Below the pieces are notes generated by a model. That model searched no databases. It was not told where the DNA came from and saw nothing but the letters and a program-made list of their open reading frames with translations. A stretch of DNA of 64,000 nucleotides. It comes from Sphingomonas flavalba. Its GTDB lineage: Bacteria; Pseudomonadota; Alphaproteobacteria; Sphingomonadales; Sphingomonadaceae. Location of the stretch: positions 62,001 to 126,000 of the forward strand of contig NZ_SPHY01000008.1 in the NCBI RefSeq assembly GCF_004796535.1, given 5' to 3'. Of the stretch, positions 1 to 11,436 are shown piece after piece; position 1 is the stretch's first letter; each line of letters begins with the position of its first letter. Made by a program: the position numbers and the translations under genes.

Positions 1-1
1 C

Positions 2-109
2 GCGCTGTTCGCCGCCGCGCTGCTCGCCAATGCCGACCCGGCGCTCGCCGGCCGGCTGGACGCATGGCGCGCGCGCCAGACGGCTGATGTCGCGGAGTCG
101 CCCGAATGA
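2..109 (+). CDS. purE: PurE C-terminus, N5-carboxyaminoimidazole ribonucleotide mutase (partial)
   Basis: Only the last 35 codons are in the window; the gene is cut by the left edge. The visible tail (ALFAAALLANADPALAGRL, then DAWRARQTADV) is the C-terminal helix typical of class I PurE. PurE moves the carboxyl group of N5-CAIR to give CAIR in purine synthesis. Its TGA overlaps the ATG of purK (ATGA at 106-109), the usual purEK coupling, so both are likely translated from one message. The identification rests on the tail plus this context. Confidence 0.85.
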   Translation, partial: ALFAAALLANADPALAGRLDAWRARQTADVAESPE

Positions 110-1176
110 GCCCGATCCCACCGGGTGCGACGATCGGCATATTGGGGGGCGGGCAACTGGGGCGGATGCTGGCGATGGCGGCGGCCGACCTCGGCTATCG
201 CAGCCACATCTACGCACCGGAGGCCAGCGGCCCGGCCGGCGACGTGTCGGCGCGCTGGACCCAGGGTGCCTGGGACGACGAAGACGCGCTCGTCGCCTTC
301 GCCCGCACGGTCGATGTCGTCACCTACGAATTCGAGAACGTGCCGGTCGGCGCGGTGACCGCGATTGCGCCGCACTGCCCGGTCAGGCCCGGCGCGCAGG
401 CGCTGGAGGTGGCGCAGGACCGGCTGGCGGAAAAGCGGTTCGCCCGCGACCATGACGCACTGACCGCGCCGTTCGCGCCGGTCGACAGCCGCGCCGCGCT
501 GGACGAGGCGCTCGTCGCGATCGGCGCACCGGCGATCCTCAAGACCCGCCGCTTCGGCTATGACGGCAAGGGGCAGGCGCGGCTCGCCAGCGCCGGCGAC
601 GCCGCGGCGGCGTGGCAGGCGATCGGCAACCGCCCGGCGATCCTCGAAGGCTTCGTCCGCTTCGACCAGGAATTCTCGGTGCTGGTCGCGCGCGGCACCG
701 ACGGCGCAACTTGCTCGTGGGACGTACCGCAGAACCGGCACGAAGCCGGGATACTGGCGCAGTCGACGGTGCCGGCCGACGGCCACATAGCCGAACAGGC
801 GGAGGCGGCGATCGCCATCGCCACCCGCCTTGCCGCGGCGCTCGACTATGTTGGGGTGCTGGCGGTCGAGTTCTTCGCCGGGCCGGACGGGCCGGTGTTC
901 AACGAAATGGCGCCGCGCGTCCACAACAGCGGCCACTGGACGATCGAGGGCGCGATCACCTCGCAGTTCGAGAACCACATCCGCGCGGTCTGCGGCCTGC
1001 CGCTCGGCAGCACCGCCCTCGCCGCCCGCCGGGTGGAGATGCGCAACCTGCTCGGCGACGAGGCGGCCGACTGGCCAGCGCTGCTCGCCGATCCGGCGCT
1101 CCACCTCCACCTCTACGGCAAGGGCGCGGCCCGCCCCGGCCGCAAGATGGGCCACACCACCCGGCTGTTCTTCTGA
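106..1176 (+). CDS. purK: 5-(carboxyamino)imidazole ribonucleotide synthase PurK
   Basis: This 356-residue ATP-grasp enzyme makes N5-CAIR from AIR, bicarbonate and ATP, the step before PurE in purine synthesis. The N-terminus has the glycine-rich loop IGILGGGQLGRMLAMAA (residues 10-26). The central ATP-grasp region follows (LKTRRFGYDGKGQ), and the acidic metal-binding stretch VEFFAGPDGPVFNEMAPR with the HNSGHWTIEGA signature lies near residues 255-290. The length matches the E. coli protein. The start overlaps the purE stop by ATGA. A GC-rich hairpin follows the stop. Confidence 0.97.
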   Translation: MSPIPPGATIGILGGGQLGRMLAMAAADLGYRSHIYAPEASGPAGDVSARWTQGAWDDEDALVAFARTVDVVTYEFENVPVGAVTAIAPHCPVRPGAQALEVAQDRLAEKRFARDHDALTAPFAPVDSRAALDEALVAIGAPAILKTRRFGYDGKGQARLASAGDAAAAWQAIGNRPAILEGFVRFDQEFSVLVARGTDGATCSWDVPQNRHEAGILAQSTVPADGHIAEQAEAAIAIATRLAAALDYVGVLAVEFFAGPDGPVFNEMAPRVHNSGHWTIEGAITSQFENHIRAVCGLPLGSTALAARRVEMRNLLGDEAADWPALLADPALHLHLYGKGAARPGRKMGHTTRLFF

Positions 1177-1197
1177 AAAGCTGAAGAAGCGTTCGGT

Positions 1198-1239
1198 CCG
1201 GGAGGCGGCGCCTGGCTTTGAAGGCGCCGCCGAACCCGG
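1198..1239. terminator. GC-rich hairpin between convergent genes
   Basis: An inverted repeat CCGGG-A-GGCGGCGCC pairs with GGCGCCGCC-GAA-CCCGG around a 10-nt loop. It lies exactly between purK (+) and the small gene on the minus strand, so it could end transcription from both sides. No T-run follows, so intrinsic termination strength is uncertain. Confidence 0.5.
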
Positions 1240-1240
1240 C

Positions 1241-1546
1241 CTACGCCTTGCGGGTTCCGCTCATCGGCGACGTGCCGAACGCGCCGGCGGTGACGCCGCC
1301 GGTCAGCGTATCGCCGTCGATCGTCGCCGTGCATTCCAGCGTCATCGGCAGCGGCACCTTCATGTCCATCTTCCAGGTCAGGGTGTTGCCCTCATATGTG
1401 CCGTCGAGCACCGCCAGCGCACCGAGCGCGCCGGCATTGTCGCCGGTCCAGGTGCCGTCCGGCGCAGTCTTGACCGTCAGCACCGACTTCTGGTCGCCAA
1501 GCGGCGATTTCGTAACGCAATCCCATTCGCCATCCAGTCCGGCCAT
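1241..1546 (-). CDS. small beta-rich protein of unknown function
   Basis: I do not recognise this 101-residue protein. It starts MAGLDGEWDCVTKSPLGDQK and has no signal peptide or membrane segment. Its alternating short hydrophobic and glycine/threonine-rich stretches (TWTGDNAG, LDGTYEGNTLTW, IDGDTLTGGV) suggest a small antiparallel beta barrel or sandwich, possibly lipocalin-like (inference). It lies 23 bp upstream of the M16 peptidase stop and on the same strand, but is transcribed after it, so it could be the distal gene of a two-gene unit. Codon use and length favour a real gene. Confidence 0.75.
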   Translation of the reverse strand: MAGLDGEWDCVTKSPLGDQKSVLTVKTAPDGTWTGDNAGALGALAVLDGTYEGNTLTWKMDMKVPLPMTLECTATIDGDTLTGGVTAGAFGTSPMSGTRKA

Positions 1547-1569
1547 GCCTGTAACTCCCTTGGTGCTTG

Positions 1570-4389
1570 CTACTTTGCCGCCAACACCTCGACGGGCAGG
1601 CCGAGGCTGTCAAGCTGCGGCCTGACCGTCTTGGCGTCACCGACGACCAGCCAGACGAAATGCCGCGGATCGATCGCCGCCCGGATCGCCTTGTCCATCG
1701 CCGCCGCGTCGAGCGCGCGGTAGCGCCCGGCCAGCGTCGAATAATAATCGTCCGGGCGCTTGAACAACGCATTATACTGCATGCCCGCCAGCACCGCCGC
1801 GCCGGTTTCGAAGCTGCTCGGCAACTGGCGGACCAGCCCTTCGATGGTGCGGTCGCGCTCGGTCGTGGTCACCCCCTTGTCGGTCAGGAAGGCGGCGATG
1901 TTCTGGCGCAGCGCGGCGATCGCCGGCCCGGTCTTGTCCGCCTGCACCGGCGCCGACACCCGGTAGGGCACCGGCCCGGCCAGCCGGTCGAACCGGCCGG
2001 ACACGCCGTAGGACCAGCCCTTCGTCTCGCGCAGGTCCATGTTGAGCCGCGACAGAAAATTGTCGCCCAGCACCGCGCTCGCCGCCTGCACAGCGACGAT
2101 GTCGTCGCTGCCGGTCAGCGCGGTTACCTCACCGCCGACGATATAGGATTGCGGCGAATCAGGCCGATCGATCAGCACGATGCGCTCGCGTGGCGCCGGC
2201 ACCGGCACCGCGAAATTCTTGGTGCCGGGCGCCCCTTCGCCGTGCCAGTCGGCGAATTGCGCGTCGAGCGCCGCGCGCACCTCGTCGAGCGGCCGGTCGC
2301 TGACCACGAACAGCGTCGCCTTGTCCGGGCGGATCCAGGCGCGGTGGAACCCGACCAACTCGGCGCGGGTCAGCGTTTTGACCGCCGCCGGGTCGCCGCT
2401 GCCGCCCGGCTTGCCATAGGGATGGTCGGCGCCGAACAGCAACGGCGGCAGCGCGCGCGCCGCCAGCCCGGCCGGGCTGGTCATCTCAGCCGCGATCGCA
2501 GCCAGTTGCTGGTCGCGCAGCCGGTCCACCTCGGCCGGGCGGAAGGCGGGGTTGCGGACGACGTCGGCGAACAGCGCGACCGCCGGCGCCAGGTTGGCCG
2601 ACAGCGTGCTGAGGGTGACGGCGGTGTTGTCCAGCGACGCGCCGGTGTCGATGCTGGCGCCCAGCCGCTCCTGCGCCTCGGCGATCGCGATCGAATCACG
2701 GCTGGTCGTGCCTTCCTCCATCAGCGCCAGCGCCAGCGTCTGGGTCCCGCGCCGGCCGGCCGGGTCGGCGGCGGCGCCGGCGTCGAAGCTCAGCACCATG
2801 CGGGTCACCGGCACCGCGTCGCGCTGGGCATAGACGATCGGGATGCCGTTGGAGAGTCGGGCGCGGCTGACCGTCGGAAAGGTGAAGTCGGTCACCGGCG
2901 CCACCGGCGGCAAGGTCGATCGGTCGACGGCGGTGGCGGCGGTGGCGGGGCCGCCGACACCGTCCGGCCCGCGATAGAAGCGCGGCCCCGGCCCGGTGGC
3001 CGCGCCCGCCTCCTGATAGGCGTCGCGCGGGCCGGGGACGACGCTCAGCGCATAGACCGGCCGGTTCAGCCAGCGGCCGAGCGCGGCGCGCACCTGTTCG
3101 GGTGTCGCTGCGGCATAGGCGGCCAGATCGCGCTGATACTGGTCGGCCGTGCCGGAATAGAGCAGCCCCTCGGCCAGCGTCGCGCCCTTGCCGGAAAAGC
3201 CGCCGACATTTTCCAGCCCGGCGACGCTGCCGGCGACCGCGCGCATCGCGGTGCGCTGCACCTCGTCGGCGCTCGGCCCGTTGGCGACCAGATCGGCGAT
3301 CAGCGCGTCGAGCCGCCGGCCGACCAGCGCCGGGTCGACCCCGGGCTTGACGTCGGCCTGGACGGTAAACCAGCCCATCTGCGCGAATTGCTCAACATAA
3401 GCGCTGACCGCGACCGCCAGCTTCTCCTCGCGGACCAGCGCGTTGTCGAGCCGCGAGCTGGCCAGCCCGCCCAGCACCGTCGCGCCGATACCAAGCGGCA
3501 CCGCGTCGGGGTCGTTCAGCCCCGGCACCGTCCATACCCGGTACAGCCGGGTGTTGGCGACGCGGTCCTTCATCGTCTCGGCGACCGGCTTCGGCAGGGT
3601 CGGCACCGTCACCGCGATCGGCCCCTGCTGCGGCCCACGTGGGATGTCGCCGAAATATTTCTCGACCAGCGGCCGCGCCGTCGCGGCGTCGATATCGCCG
3701 GCGAGCACCAGTATCGCGTTGTTCGGCCCGTAATGCTGACGGAACCAGCCCTTCACATCGTCGAGGCTGGCGGCGTCCAGGTCCGCCATCGATCCGATCG
3801 TCGAATGGCCATAGGGGTGGCCGGCCGGCACGGTGCCGGCGATCTTGGCATATTCGACCAGCCCGAACGGCTGGTTGTCGCCCTGCCGCTTCTCGTTCTG
3901 GACGACGCCGCGCTGGGCGTCGAGCTTCTCCTGGCTGACCGCGCCGAGCAGGTGGCCCATTCGGTCGGATTCCATGAACAGCGCCAGATCGAGCGCGCCG
4001 GTCGGCACCGTCTCGACGTAATTGGTGCGATCGAACCAGGTCGATCCGTTGGTCGGGGTCGATCCGGCTGCGACCAACGGCTCGTCGAAATTCGGCACAT
4101 TCTCCGACCCGCCGAACATCAGATGCTCGAACAGATGGGCGAAGCCGGTGCGCCCGCTCGGCTCGTGCTTCGACCCGACGTCGTAATAGACGGTGACGCC
4201 GACGATCGGCGCCTTGCGATCGGTATGGACCAGCACCCGCAACCCGTTGGCCAGGGTGAACTGCTCGTGCGGAATGGCGACATCGCCGATCAGCGCGGCC
4301 AGCGGCGCCGGCCTGTCGGCCTGGGTAAAGGCCGGGGTTGCGGCGGTGCCGAGCGTCAGCGCGGCCAGCAGCAGGGTGAAACGGCGCAT
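1570..4389 (-). CDS. M16 family zinc metallopeptidase (insulinase/pitrilysin type), exported
   Basis: A 939-residue two-domain M16 peptidase. I start at MRRFTLLLAALTLGTAATPA rather than 14 codons upstream, because this gives a clean signal peptide cut after TQA and a GAGG ribosome site 8 nt before the ATG. The inverted zinc motif HxxEH is present as HLFEH (about residues 85-89), with a downstream glutamate in VVQNEKRQ. The second half (from about residue 480) repeats the fold without the HxxEH, as usual for PqqL/YmxG-like proteins. It probably degrades peptides in the periplasm. Substrate unknown. Confidence 0.93.
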   Translation of the reverse strand: MRRFTLLLAALTLGTAATPAFTQADRPAPLAALIGDVAIPHEQFTLANGLRVLVHTDRKAPIVGVTVYYDVGSKHEPSGRTGFAHLFEHLMFGGSENVPNFDEPLVAAGSTPTNGSTWFDRTNYVETVPTGALDLALFMESDRMGHLLGAVSQEKLDAQRGVVQNEKRQGDNQPFGLVEYAKIAGTVPAGHPYGHSTIGSMADLDAASLDDVKGWFRQHYGPNNAILVLAGDIDAATARPLVEKYFGDIPRGPQQGPIAVTVPTLPKPVAETMKDRVANTRLYRVWTVPGLNDPDAVPLGIGATVLGGLASSRLDNALVREEKLAVAVSAYVEQFAQMGWFTVQADVKPGVDPALVGRRLDALIADLVANGPSADEVQRTAMRAVAGSVAGLENVGGFSGKGATLAEGLLYSGTADQYQRDLAAYAAATPEQVRAALGRWLNRPVYALSVVPGPRDAYQEAGAATGPGPRFYRGPDGVGGPATAATAVDRSTLPPVAPVTDFTFPTVSRARLSNGIPIVYAQRDAVPVTRMVLSFDAGAAADPAGRRGTQTLALALMEEGTTSRDSIAIAEAQERLGASIDTGASLDNTAVTLSTLSANLAPAVALFADVVRNPAFRPAEVDRLRDQQLAAIAAEMTSPAGLAARALPPLLFGADHPYGKPGGSGDPAAVKTLTRAELVGFHRAWIRPDKATLFVVSDRPLDEVRAALDAQFADWHGEGAPGTKNFAVPVPAPRERIVLIDRPDSPQSYIVGGEVTALTGSDDIVAVQAASAVLGDNFLSRLNMDLRETKGWSYGVSGRFDRLAGPVPYRVSAPVQADKTGPAIAALRQNIAAFLTDKGVTTTERDRTIEGLVRQLPSSFETGAAVLAGMQYNALFKRPDDYYSTLAGRYRALDAAAMDKAIRAAIDPRHFVWLVVGDAKTVRPQLDSLGLPVEVLAAK

Positions 4390-4579
4390 TCGGACAACCT
4401 CTCGAACGATCAAGCCGCTACTCTTAGCCAAGGCACCGGGCGGCGCAATCGAGTGGCGGTAGCCGGCCCGCTTTTACCCCGCGCCGGCGATGGATCGACG
4501 AACCCGCTTGCCGCGCGCTATCGTCGTCGCCAATGTCGAGGCTTCCCGCCCGACGGGCGGAAAAAGAGGATATATATTC

Positions 4580-6244
4580 ATGGGATACAGCCGTTCGCTG
4601 GCCGCCGGCCTGCTGGCCTGCGCTGCCGTCGCTGCTACCGCGCAGACCCCGCCGCCAGCCGCGGCGCCGTTCTCCGCGGAAGGGGTGCGCGCCCATGTCG
4701 CCTTCCTGTCCGACGACCTGCTGGAGGGGCGCGACCTCGGCAGCGCCGGGCACGAGATCGCCGCGCGCTACGTCGCCACCCGGTTCGAGGCGATGGGCCT
4801 GAAGCCGGCGGGCGACAACGGCGACTGGTATCAGCGCATCACCTTTCAGCGCAGCGTCCCCGGCGCCACCCCCGGCACGGTCACGATCACCGGGCCGGCC
4901 GGCGAAAGGCAGTGGACGCACGCGACCGACGTGCTGGTCAGCGTCGACGTGCCCGACCCCAACTACGCCATTTCGGCGCCGCTGGTGTTCGTCGGCTACG
5001 GCATCGAGGACAAGGTCGCCGGGATCGACGATTATCGCGGCCTCGACGTGAAGGGGAAGATCGTCGTCACCCTGTCCGGCTACCCCAAGGGCATGCCGAG
5101 CGAGATCGGCGCCCATCTGTCCGCCAGCAAGACCGAAGCCGCCGCCCGCCATGGCGCGATCGGCTGGCTCAGCATCGCGACCCTGCAGGCGGCGAAGACC
5201 CGGCCCTGGGCGCAGCGCGTCCGCTTCGCCAGCAACCCGAGCGTCACCTGGGTCGGCCCGGACGGCAAGCCGTTCGACAGCAGCTACGGCATGAAGGGCG
5301 GCGCCCTGCTCAACGCGCCGGTGGCCGAAGCGGTGTTCGCCGGCGCCCCGAAAAGCCTGAAGGCCGTATTGGCCGAGGCCGACAAGGCCGGCGGCCGGCC
5401 GAAAGGTTTCGCACTGAAAACCAGCGCGCGGGTCACCCAGAGCGCGACGGTGACACGGGTCACCAGTCCCAATGTCGCGGCAGTCCTGCCGGGGTCCGAT
5501 CCGGCACTCGCCGGGCAGTATGTCGTGCTGTCGGCGCATCTCGATCATATCGGCGTCTCCCCGGCCAAACCGGGCGACACGGCGGAAACCGACAGGATCA
5601 ACAACGGCGCGCTCGACAACGCCGCCGGCATCGCGACGATGCTGGAAGTCGCCCGCGCCGCCGCCGAAGCGCAGGACGAGCCCCGCCGCTCGATCCTGTT
5701 CCTCGCCTCGACCGGCGAGGAGAAGGGGCTGCTCGGCGCCGACTATTTCGCCCGCCACCCGACGGTGCCGGCGGCGAGCATCGTCGGCAATGTCGACCTC
5801 GACATGCCGCTGCTGCTCTATCCGTTCACCGACGTCGTCGCCTTCGGTGCCGATCATTCGACGCTGGGGCCGCTCGTCGCCGGGGCGGTCGCGCCGATGG
5901 GCCTCGCCCTCGCCCCCGATCCGATGCCGGAGGAGAGCATCTTCGTGCGCTCCGACCACTATATGTTCGTCAAGCAGGGGGTGCCGGCGGTGTTCCTCGC
6001 CACCGGCTTCGCCAATGGCGGCGGCGAGCAATGGCGCAAGTTCCTGTCCGGCAACTACCACAATCGCGGCGACGACATGCAGCAGCCGATCGACTGGGAA
6101 GCCGGCGCCCGCTTCGCCGAGGCCAATTACCGAATCACCCGCGCGATGGCCGATGCCGACACGGTGCCGCTCTGGTACCAGGGCGATTATTTCGGCGCGG
6201 TGTTCGCGCCGGGCCAGCCCAAGGCGCCGCCGGCGGCCAAGTAG
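4580..6244 (+). CDS. M28 family zinc aminopeptidase, exported
   Basis: 554 residues. The start MGYSRSLAAGLLACAAVAAT gives a signal peptide and has AGAGGA 9 nt upstream, so I prefer it to the ATG 30 codons earlier. The co-catalytic two-zinc set is complete: H320 and D322 (SAHLDHIG), D346 (GALDNAAG), catalytic E380 and ligand E381 (STGEEKG), D406 (NVDLDM) and H460 (SDHYMF). A PA-like insert precedes the catalytic part (about residues 120-260). It should act as a periplasmic or surface aminopeptidase. It is divergent from the M16 peptidase, so two exported peptidases share this region. Confidence 0.95.
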   Translation: MGYSRSLAAGLLACAAVAATAQTPPPAAAPFSAEGVRAHVAFLSDDLLEGRDLGSAGHEIAARYVATRFEAMGLKPAGDNGDWYQRITFQRSVPGATPGTVTITGPAGERQWTHATDVLVSVDVPDPNYAISAPLVFVGYGIEDKVAGIDDYRGLDVKGKIVVTLSGYPKGMPSEIGAHLSASKTEAAARHGAIGWLSIATLQAAKTRPWAQRVRFASNPSVTWVGPDGKPFDSSYGMKGGALLNAPVAEAVFAGAPKSLKAVLAEADKAGGRPKGFALKTSARVTQSATVTRVTSPNVAAVLPGSDPALAGQYVVLSAHLDHIGVSPAKPGDTAETDRINNGALDNAAGIATMLEVARAAAEAQDEPRRSILFLASTGEEKGLLGADYFARHPTVPAASIVGNVDLDMPLLLYPFTDVVAFGADHSTLGPLVAGAVAPMGLALAPDPMPEESIFVRSDHYMFVKQGVPAVFLATGFANGGGEQWRKFLSGNYHNRGDDMQQPIDWEAGARFAEANYRITRAMADADTVPLWYQGDYFGAVFAPGQPKAPPAAK

Positions 6245-6255
6245 GCGGGCGGTCC

Positions 6256-6284
6256 TTGCCGGTGTAGTCTGAACAATGTATAGA
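6256..6284 (+). promoter_or_regulatory. sigma70-type promoter of the TetR gene
   Basis: TTGCCG (6256-6261) and TATAGA (6279-6284) are separated by exactly 17 bp. A transcript would be expected to start about 6-7 nt after the -10 box, near 6290-6291, that is at the ATG at 6292. This suggests a leaderless or almost leaderless mRNA; no good Shine-Dalgarno sequence is present. Confidence 0.55.
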
Positions 6285-6291
6285 TGAAGCG

Positions 6292-6900
6292 ATGGACGGA
6301 GAGGACAAAGCCGTTGGGGATCGGGATGCCGATGCGCTGGCGCGGGACCGCTACCACCATGGTGACCTGCACGCGGCGCTGATCCGCGCGACCGAGGAGA
6401 TCATCGCCGAGCGCGGGGTCGAGGGTTTTTCCCTGCGCGAGGCAGCGCGCCGCGCCGGCGTGTCGGCGGCGGCGCCGGCCCATCACTTCGGCGACGCGCG
6501 CGGCCTGCTTACCGCGGTCGCCGTCCATGCCTTCAACGCCCTTGCCGATGTCACGCGGGCGGCGACGGCCGGAATCGCCGACCCGGTCGAGAAGCGGTTG
6601 GCGATGGGCCAGGCCTATATCCGCTACGCCCTGACCCAGCGCGCCCGCTTCGACCTGATGTTCCGCAAGAATCTGCTCGACCGCGACGACCCGGCGCTGA
6701 AGGAGGCGGGCGAACGCTGCTTCGCCGTCGTCGTCGAGGCGATCGGCGGCGACCCCGAGACCGATCCGCGGACGGAAGCGCGGGTCATAGCCTGCTGGGC
6801 GCTGGCGCATGGCCTCGCCCGGCTGAAGCTCGACGGCGCACTGATCGAGAATGGCGACCCGGATTTCGTGCCGATGGTCCTTAAAACCCTTTCAGTCTAA
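6292..6900 (+). CDS. TetR/AcrR family transcriptional regulator
   Basis: 202 residues with an N-terminal TetR helix-turn-helix (RYHHGDLHAALIRA, then GFSLREAARRAGVSAAAPAHHF near residues 44-66) and a WHG-like helical C-terminal domain that would bind an unknown ligand. The HHGDL start is typical of this TetR branch. It ends 54 bp before clpB on the same strand, but clpB has its own promoter-like sequence, so a shared role is not implied. The target cannot be inferred. Confidence 0.93.
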   Translation: MDGEDKAVGDRDADALARDRYHHGDLHAALIRATEEIIAERGVEGFSLREAARRAGVSAAAPAHHFGDARGLLTAVAVHAFNALADVTRAATAGIADPVEKRLAMGQAYIRYALTQRARFDLMFRKNLLDRDDPALKEAGERCFAVVVEAIGGDPETDPRTEARVIACWALAHGLARLKLDGALIENGDPDFVPMVLKTLSV

Positions 6901-6901
6901 T

Positions 6902-6931
6902 CTTGTGTTGCGTTTAGGCAACACCATATCG
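6902..6931 (+). promoter_or_regulatory. candidate heat-shock (sigma32/RpoH) promoter of clpB with inverted repeat
   Basis: CTTG (6902-6905) and CCATATCG (6924-6931) are 18 bp apart, close to the alphaproteobacterial RpoH pattern CTTG-N17/18-CYTATNT. A perfect 7-bp inverted repeat GTGTTGC-N6-GCAACAC (6905-6924) fills the spacer and could be an extra operator. A GGGGAG ribosome site precedes the clpB ATG. The sequence match is direct; sigma32 control is inferred from family knowledge. Confidence 0.55.
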
Positions 6932-6954
6932 CTGGCCTGTCGAAGGGGAGTTGC

Positions 6955-9520
<2,566 letters not shown>

Positions 9521-9534
<14 letters not shown>

Positions 9535-10078
9535 CGCCCGCGGCATCCGCCGCCGCCCAGGCGTCGATCGCCGCCCAGCCATGGATGCCGAGCGGCGCTA
9601 GCGCCCGCGCGCGGCGGGCGTCCATGCCGCCCAGCGCGACGACCGGCACCGGCAGGTCGCGGATCATCAGGCCCAGCCGCGCCGGGCCGAGCGCTCGCGC
9701 ACCGGGATGCGACCGGGTCGGGTGGACCGGTGAGGCGAACAGCAGCACCGCGCCGGCGCGGATCGCGGCGATCGCCTCGCGCCGGCTGTGGGCGGGGGCG
9801 GTGTGCGGCCGCCCGGCCTTGCCGCCGCCATGGACCAGCCCGCGCCAGCCCGGCGGCACCGCCCCGCCGGCGACCAGCACCAGGCCCCGGCGCCGGGCAA
9901 TTGCCGCCAGCCGGGCGAACAACGCCCGCCGTTCCGCCGCCGGCGTACGGTAATGGCGGAACACGATGCCGGCGCCGCGCGGCAGCCGGGCGATCGCCGT
10001 CCACAGCCGGTCGCCCAGCCGTTCGTCGGTCATCAGCCACAGGCGGGGCAGGGCGGCGGCGGGCTGGCGGGGACGCAT
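9521..10078 (-). CDS. thiamine phosphate synthase-like protein (ThiE/TenI fold)
   Basis: 185 residues from [20 protein letters not shown]. The opening [13 protein letters not shown], the central [20 protein letters not shown] and the final [21 protein letters not shown] with GWAAID follow the TIM-barrel order of ThiE/TenI, which joins the thiamine pyrimidine and thiazole phosphates. It is shorter than classical ThiE (about 210) and the usual substrate-binding ASCH.. motif is replaced by HTAPAHS, so it may be the diverged ThiE-like paralogue seen in sphingomonads rather than the main enzyme. It is divergent from the yggS-type gene by 21 bp. Confidence 0.8.
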
Positions 10079-10099
10079 CCGCCTTCCTATAGCACCGCC

Positions 10100-10765
10100 A
10101 TGACCGCAGACGACCCCGCCGCCAGGCTTGCCGAAACCCACGCGCGCATCGCCCGCGCCGCCGCCACCGCCAACCGCCCCACCGACACGGTGACGCTGGT
10201 CGCCGTGTCGAAAACCCATGCCGCCGCCGCGATCCGCCCGCTGATCGCCGCCGGCCAGCGCGTATTCGGCGAGAACCGGGTGCAGGAAGCGCGGGCGAAA
10301 TGGCCGGAACTGCGCGAAGAGACGCCGGACATCGCTCTCCATCTCGTCGGCCAGTTGCAATCTAACAAGGCGGAGGACGCGGTCGCGCTGTTCGACGCGA
10401 TCCATTCGCTCGACCGCCCGTCGCTGGTGACCGCGCTGGCGAAGGCGATGGACCGCGCCGGCCGCCGGCCGCCCCTGTTCGTCCAGGTCAATATAGGCGC
10501 TGAGGATCAGAAGGGCGGCTGCGCTATAGCCGAGCTGCCCGCCTTGCTCGCCAGCGCGAAAGCGGCGGCGCTGCCGGTCGTCGGGCTGATGTGCGTGCCG
10601 CCGCTGAAGCTTGAGCCGGCCCCGTATTTCGCGCTGCTCGCCAAGCTGGCGCGCGACAATGGCCTGGCCGGGCTCAGCATGGGCATGTCCAGCGACTATG
10701 AGACGGCGGTGACGCTGGGTGCCACCCACGTCCGCGTCGGCACCGCCCTGTTCGGCGCGCGCTGA
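10100..10765 (+). CDS. YggS/PROSC family pyridoxal 5'-phosphate homeostasis protein
   Basis: A 221-residue PLP-binding TIM barrel without known catalytic activity, thought to buffer PLP and affect amino-acid and keto-acid balance. The PLP lysine is in VTLVAVSKTHAA near residue 37. FGENRVQEA, HLVGQLQSNK, LFVQVNIGAEDQKGG and LSMGMSSDYETAV follow in family order. Start chosen at MTADDPAARLAETHARIARA, as for homologues. The stop overlaps the next ATG (ATGA-type, 10763-10767), so the HAD gene is probably co-translated. Confidence 0.95.
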   Translation: MTADDPAARLAETHARIARAAATANRPTDTVTLVAVSKTHAAAAIRPLIAAGQRVFGENRVQEARAKWPELREETPDIALHLVGQLQSNKAEDAVALFDAIHSLDRPSLVTALAKAMDRAGRRPPLFVQVNIGAEDQKGGCAIAELPALLASAKAAALPVVGLMCVPPLKLEPAPYFALLAKLARDNGLAGLSMGMSSDYETAVTLGATHVRVGTALFGAR

Positions 10766-11436
10766 TGGCCGCTGCCGGACTGATCCTCGATTTCGACGGG
10801 GTGCTGGTCGAAAGCGAATATGAGGGCAACCGCCATCTCGCCGAACTGCTGACGGCGCTCGGCCATCCGACCGGCGTCGATCAGGCGATGACCCGCTTCA
10901 TGGGGCTGAGCGGCACCGCCTTCCATGCCGCGATCGAGACATGGATCGGCGGGCCGATCCCGCCGCGCTTCCACGCGCTGCGCGATGCGGAGGATGCGCG
11001 GGTGCTGGCACGAGGCGTGCCGCCGGTCGCTGGCGCCGCTGCGTTCGTGCGCGGCCTGCCGCCCGGTCTGCCGCGCGCGATCGCGTCGTCGAGCTCCACG
11101 GCATGGATTACCGCCCATCTCGCTCATGTCGGGCTGGCCGACGCGTTCGACCCGGCGCTGATCTTCAGCGGGCGCGAACATGTCGCGCGCGGCAAGCCGG
11201 CCCCCGACATCTACCTGCTGGCGGCGCGGGCACTGGGCGTGCCAATCGCGCGGACGGTGATCGTCGAGGATTCGCCGGTCGGCGTCACCGGCGCCGCCGC
11301 TTCCGGGGGGATCGTCGTCGGTCTCACCGCCGGCCGGCATTGCGGGCCGGGGCATGCCGATCTGCTGCGCGGACTCGGCGCCCGGCATGTCGCGGCCGAT
11401 TTCGCCGCCGTCGCGCGGATCGTCGCGGATGCCTAG
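10765..11436 (+). CDS. HAD superfamily hydrolase (beta-phosphoglucomutase/phosphatase type)
   Basis: 223 residues. Motif I is DFDGVLVESE (nucleophile D9 and acid D11), motif II the serine cluster IASSSSTAW, motif III the lysine of RGKPAPDIYLLAARALG and motif IV VIVEDSPVGVTGA. The cap is the small helical subfamily-I type. This set predicts a Mg-dependent phosphatase or phosphomutase of small sugar phosphates; the substrate cannot be read from sequence. It overlaps the preceding PLP-protein gene by 1 bp. Confidence 0.93.
   Translation: MAAAGLILDFDGVLVESEYEGNRHLAELLTALGHPTGVDQAMTRFMGLSGTAFHAAIETWIGGPIPPRFHALRDAEDARVLARGVPPVAGAAAFVRGLPPGLPRAIASSSSTAWITAHLAHVGLADAFDPALIFSGREHVARGKPAPDIYLLAARALGVPIARTVIVEDSPVGVTGAAASGGIVVGLTAGRHCGPGHADLLRGLGARHVAADFAAVARIVADA

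Noticed and set aside
1567-6267. A 1566-codon open frame on the plus strand
   Set aside because: It lies antisense to the M16 peptidase and partly in another frame of the M28 gene. It is Arg/His-rich and without domains; such long false frames are expected at this GC content.
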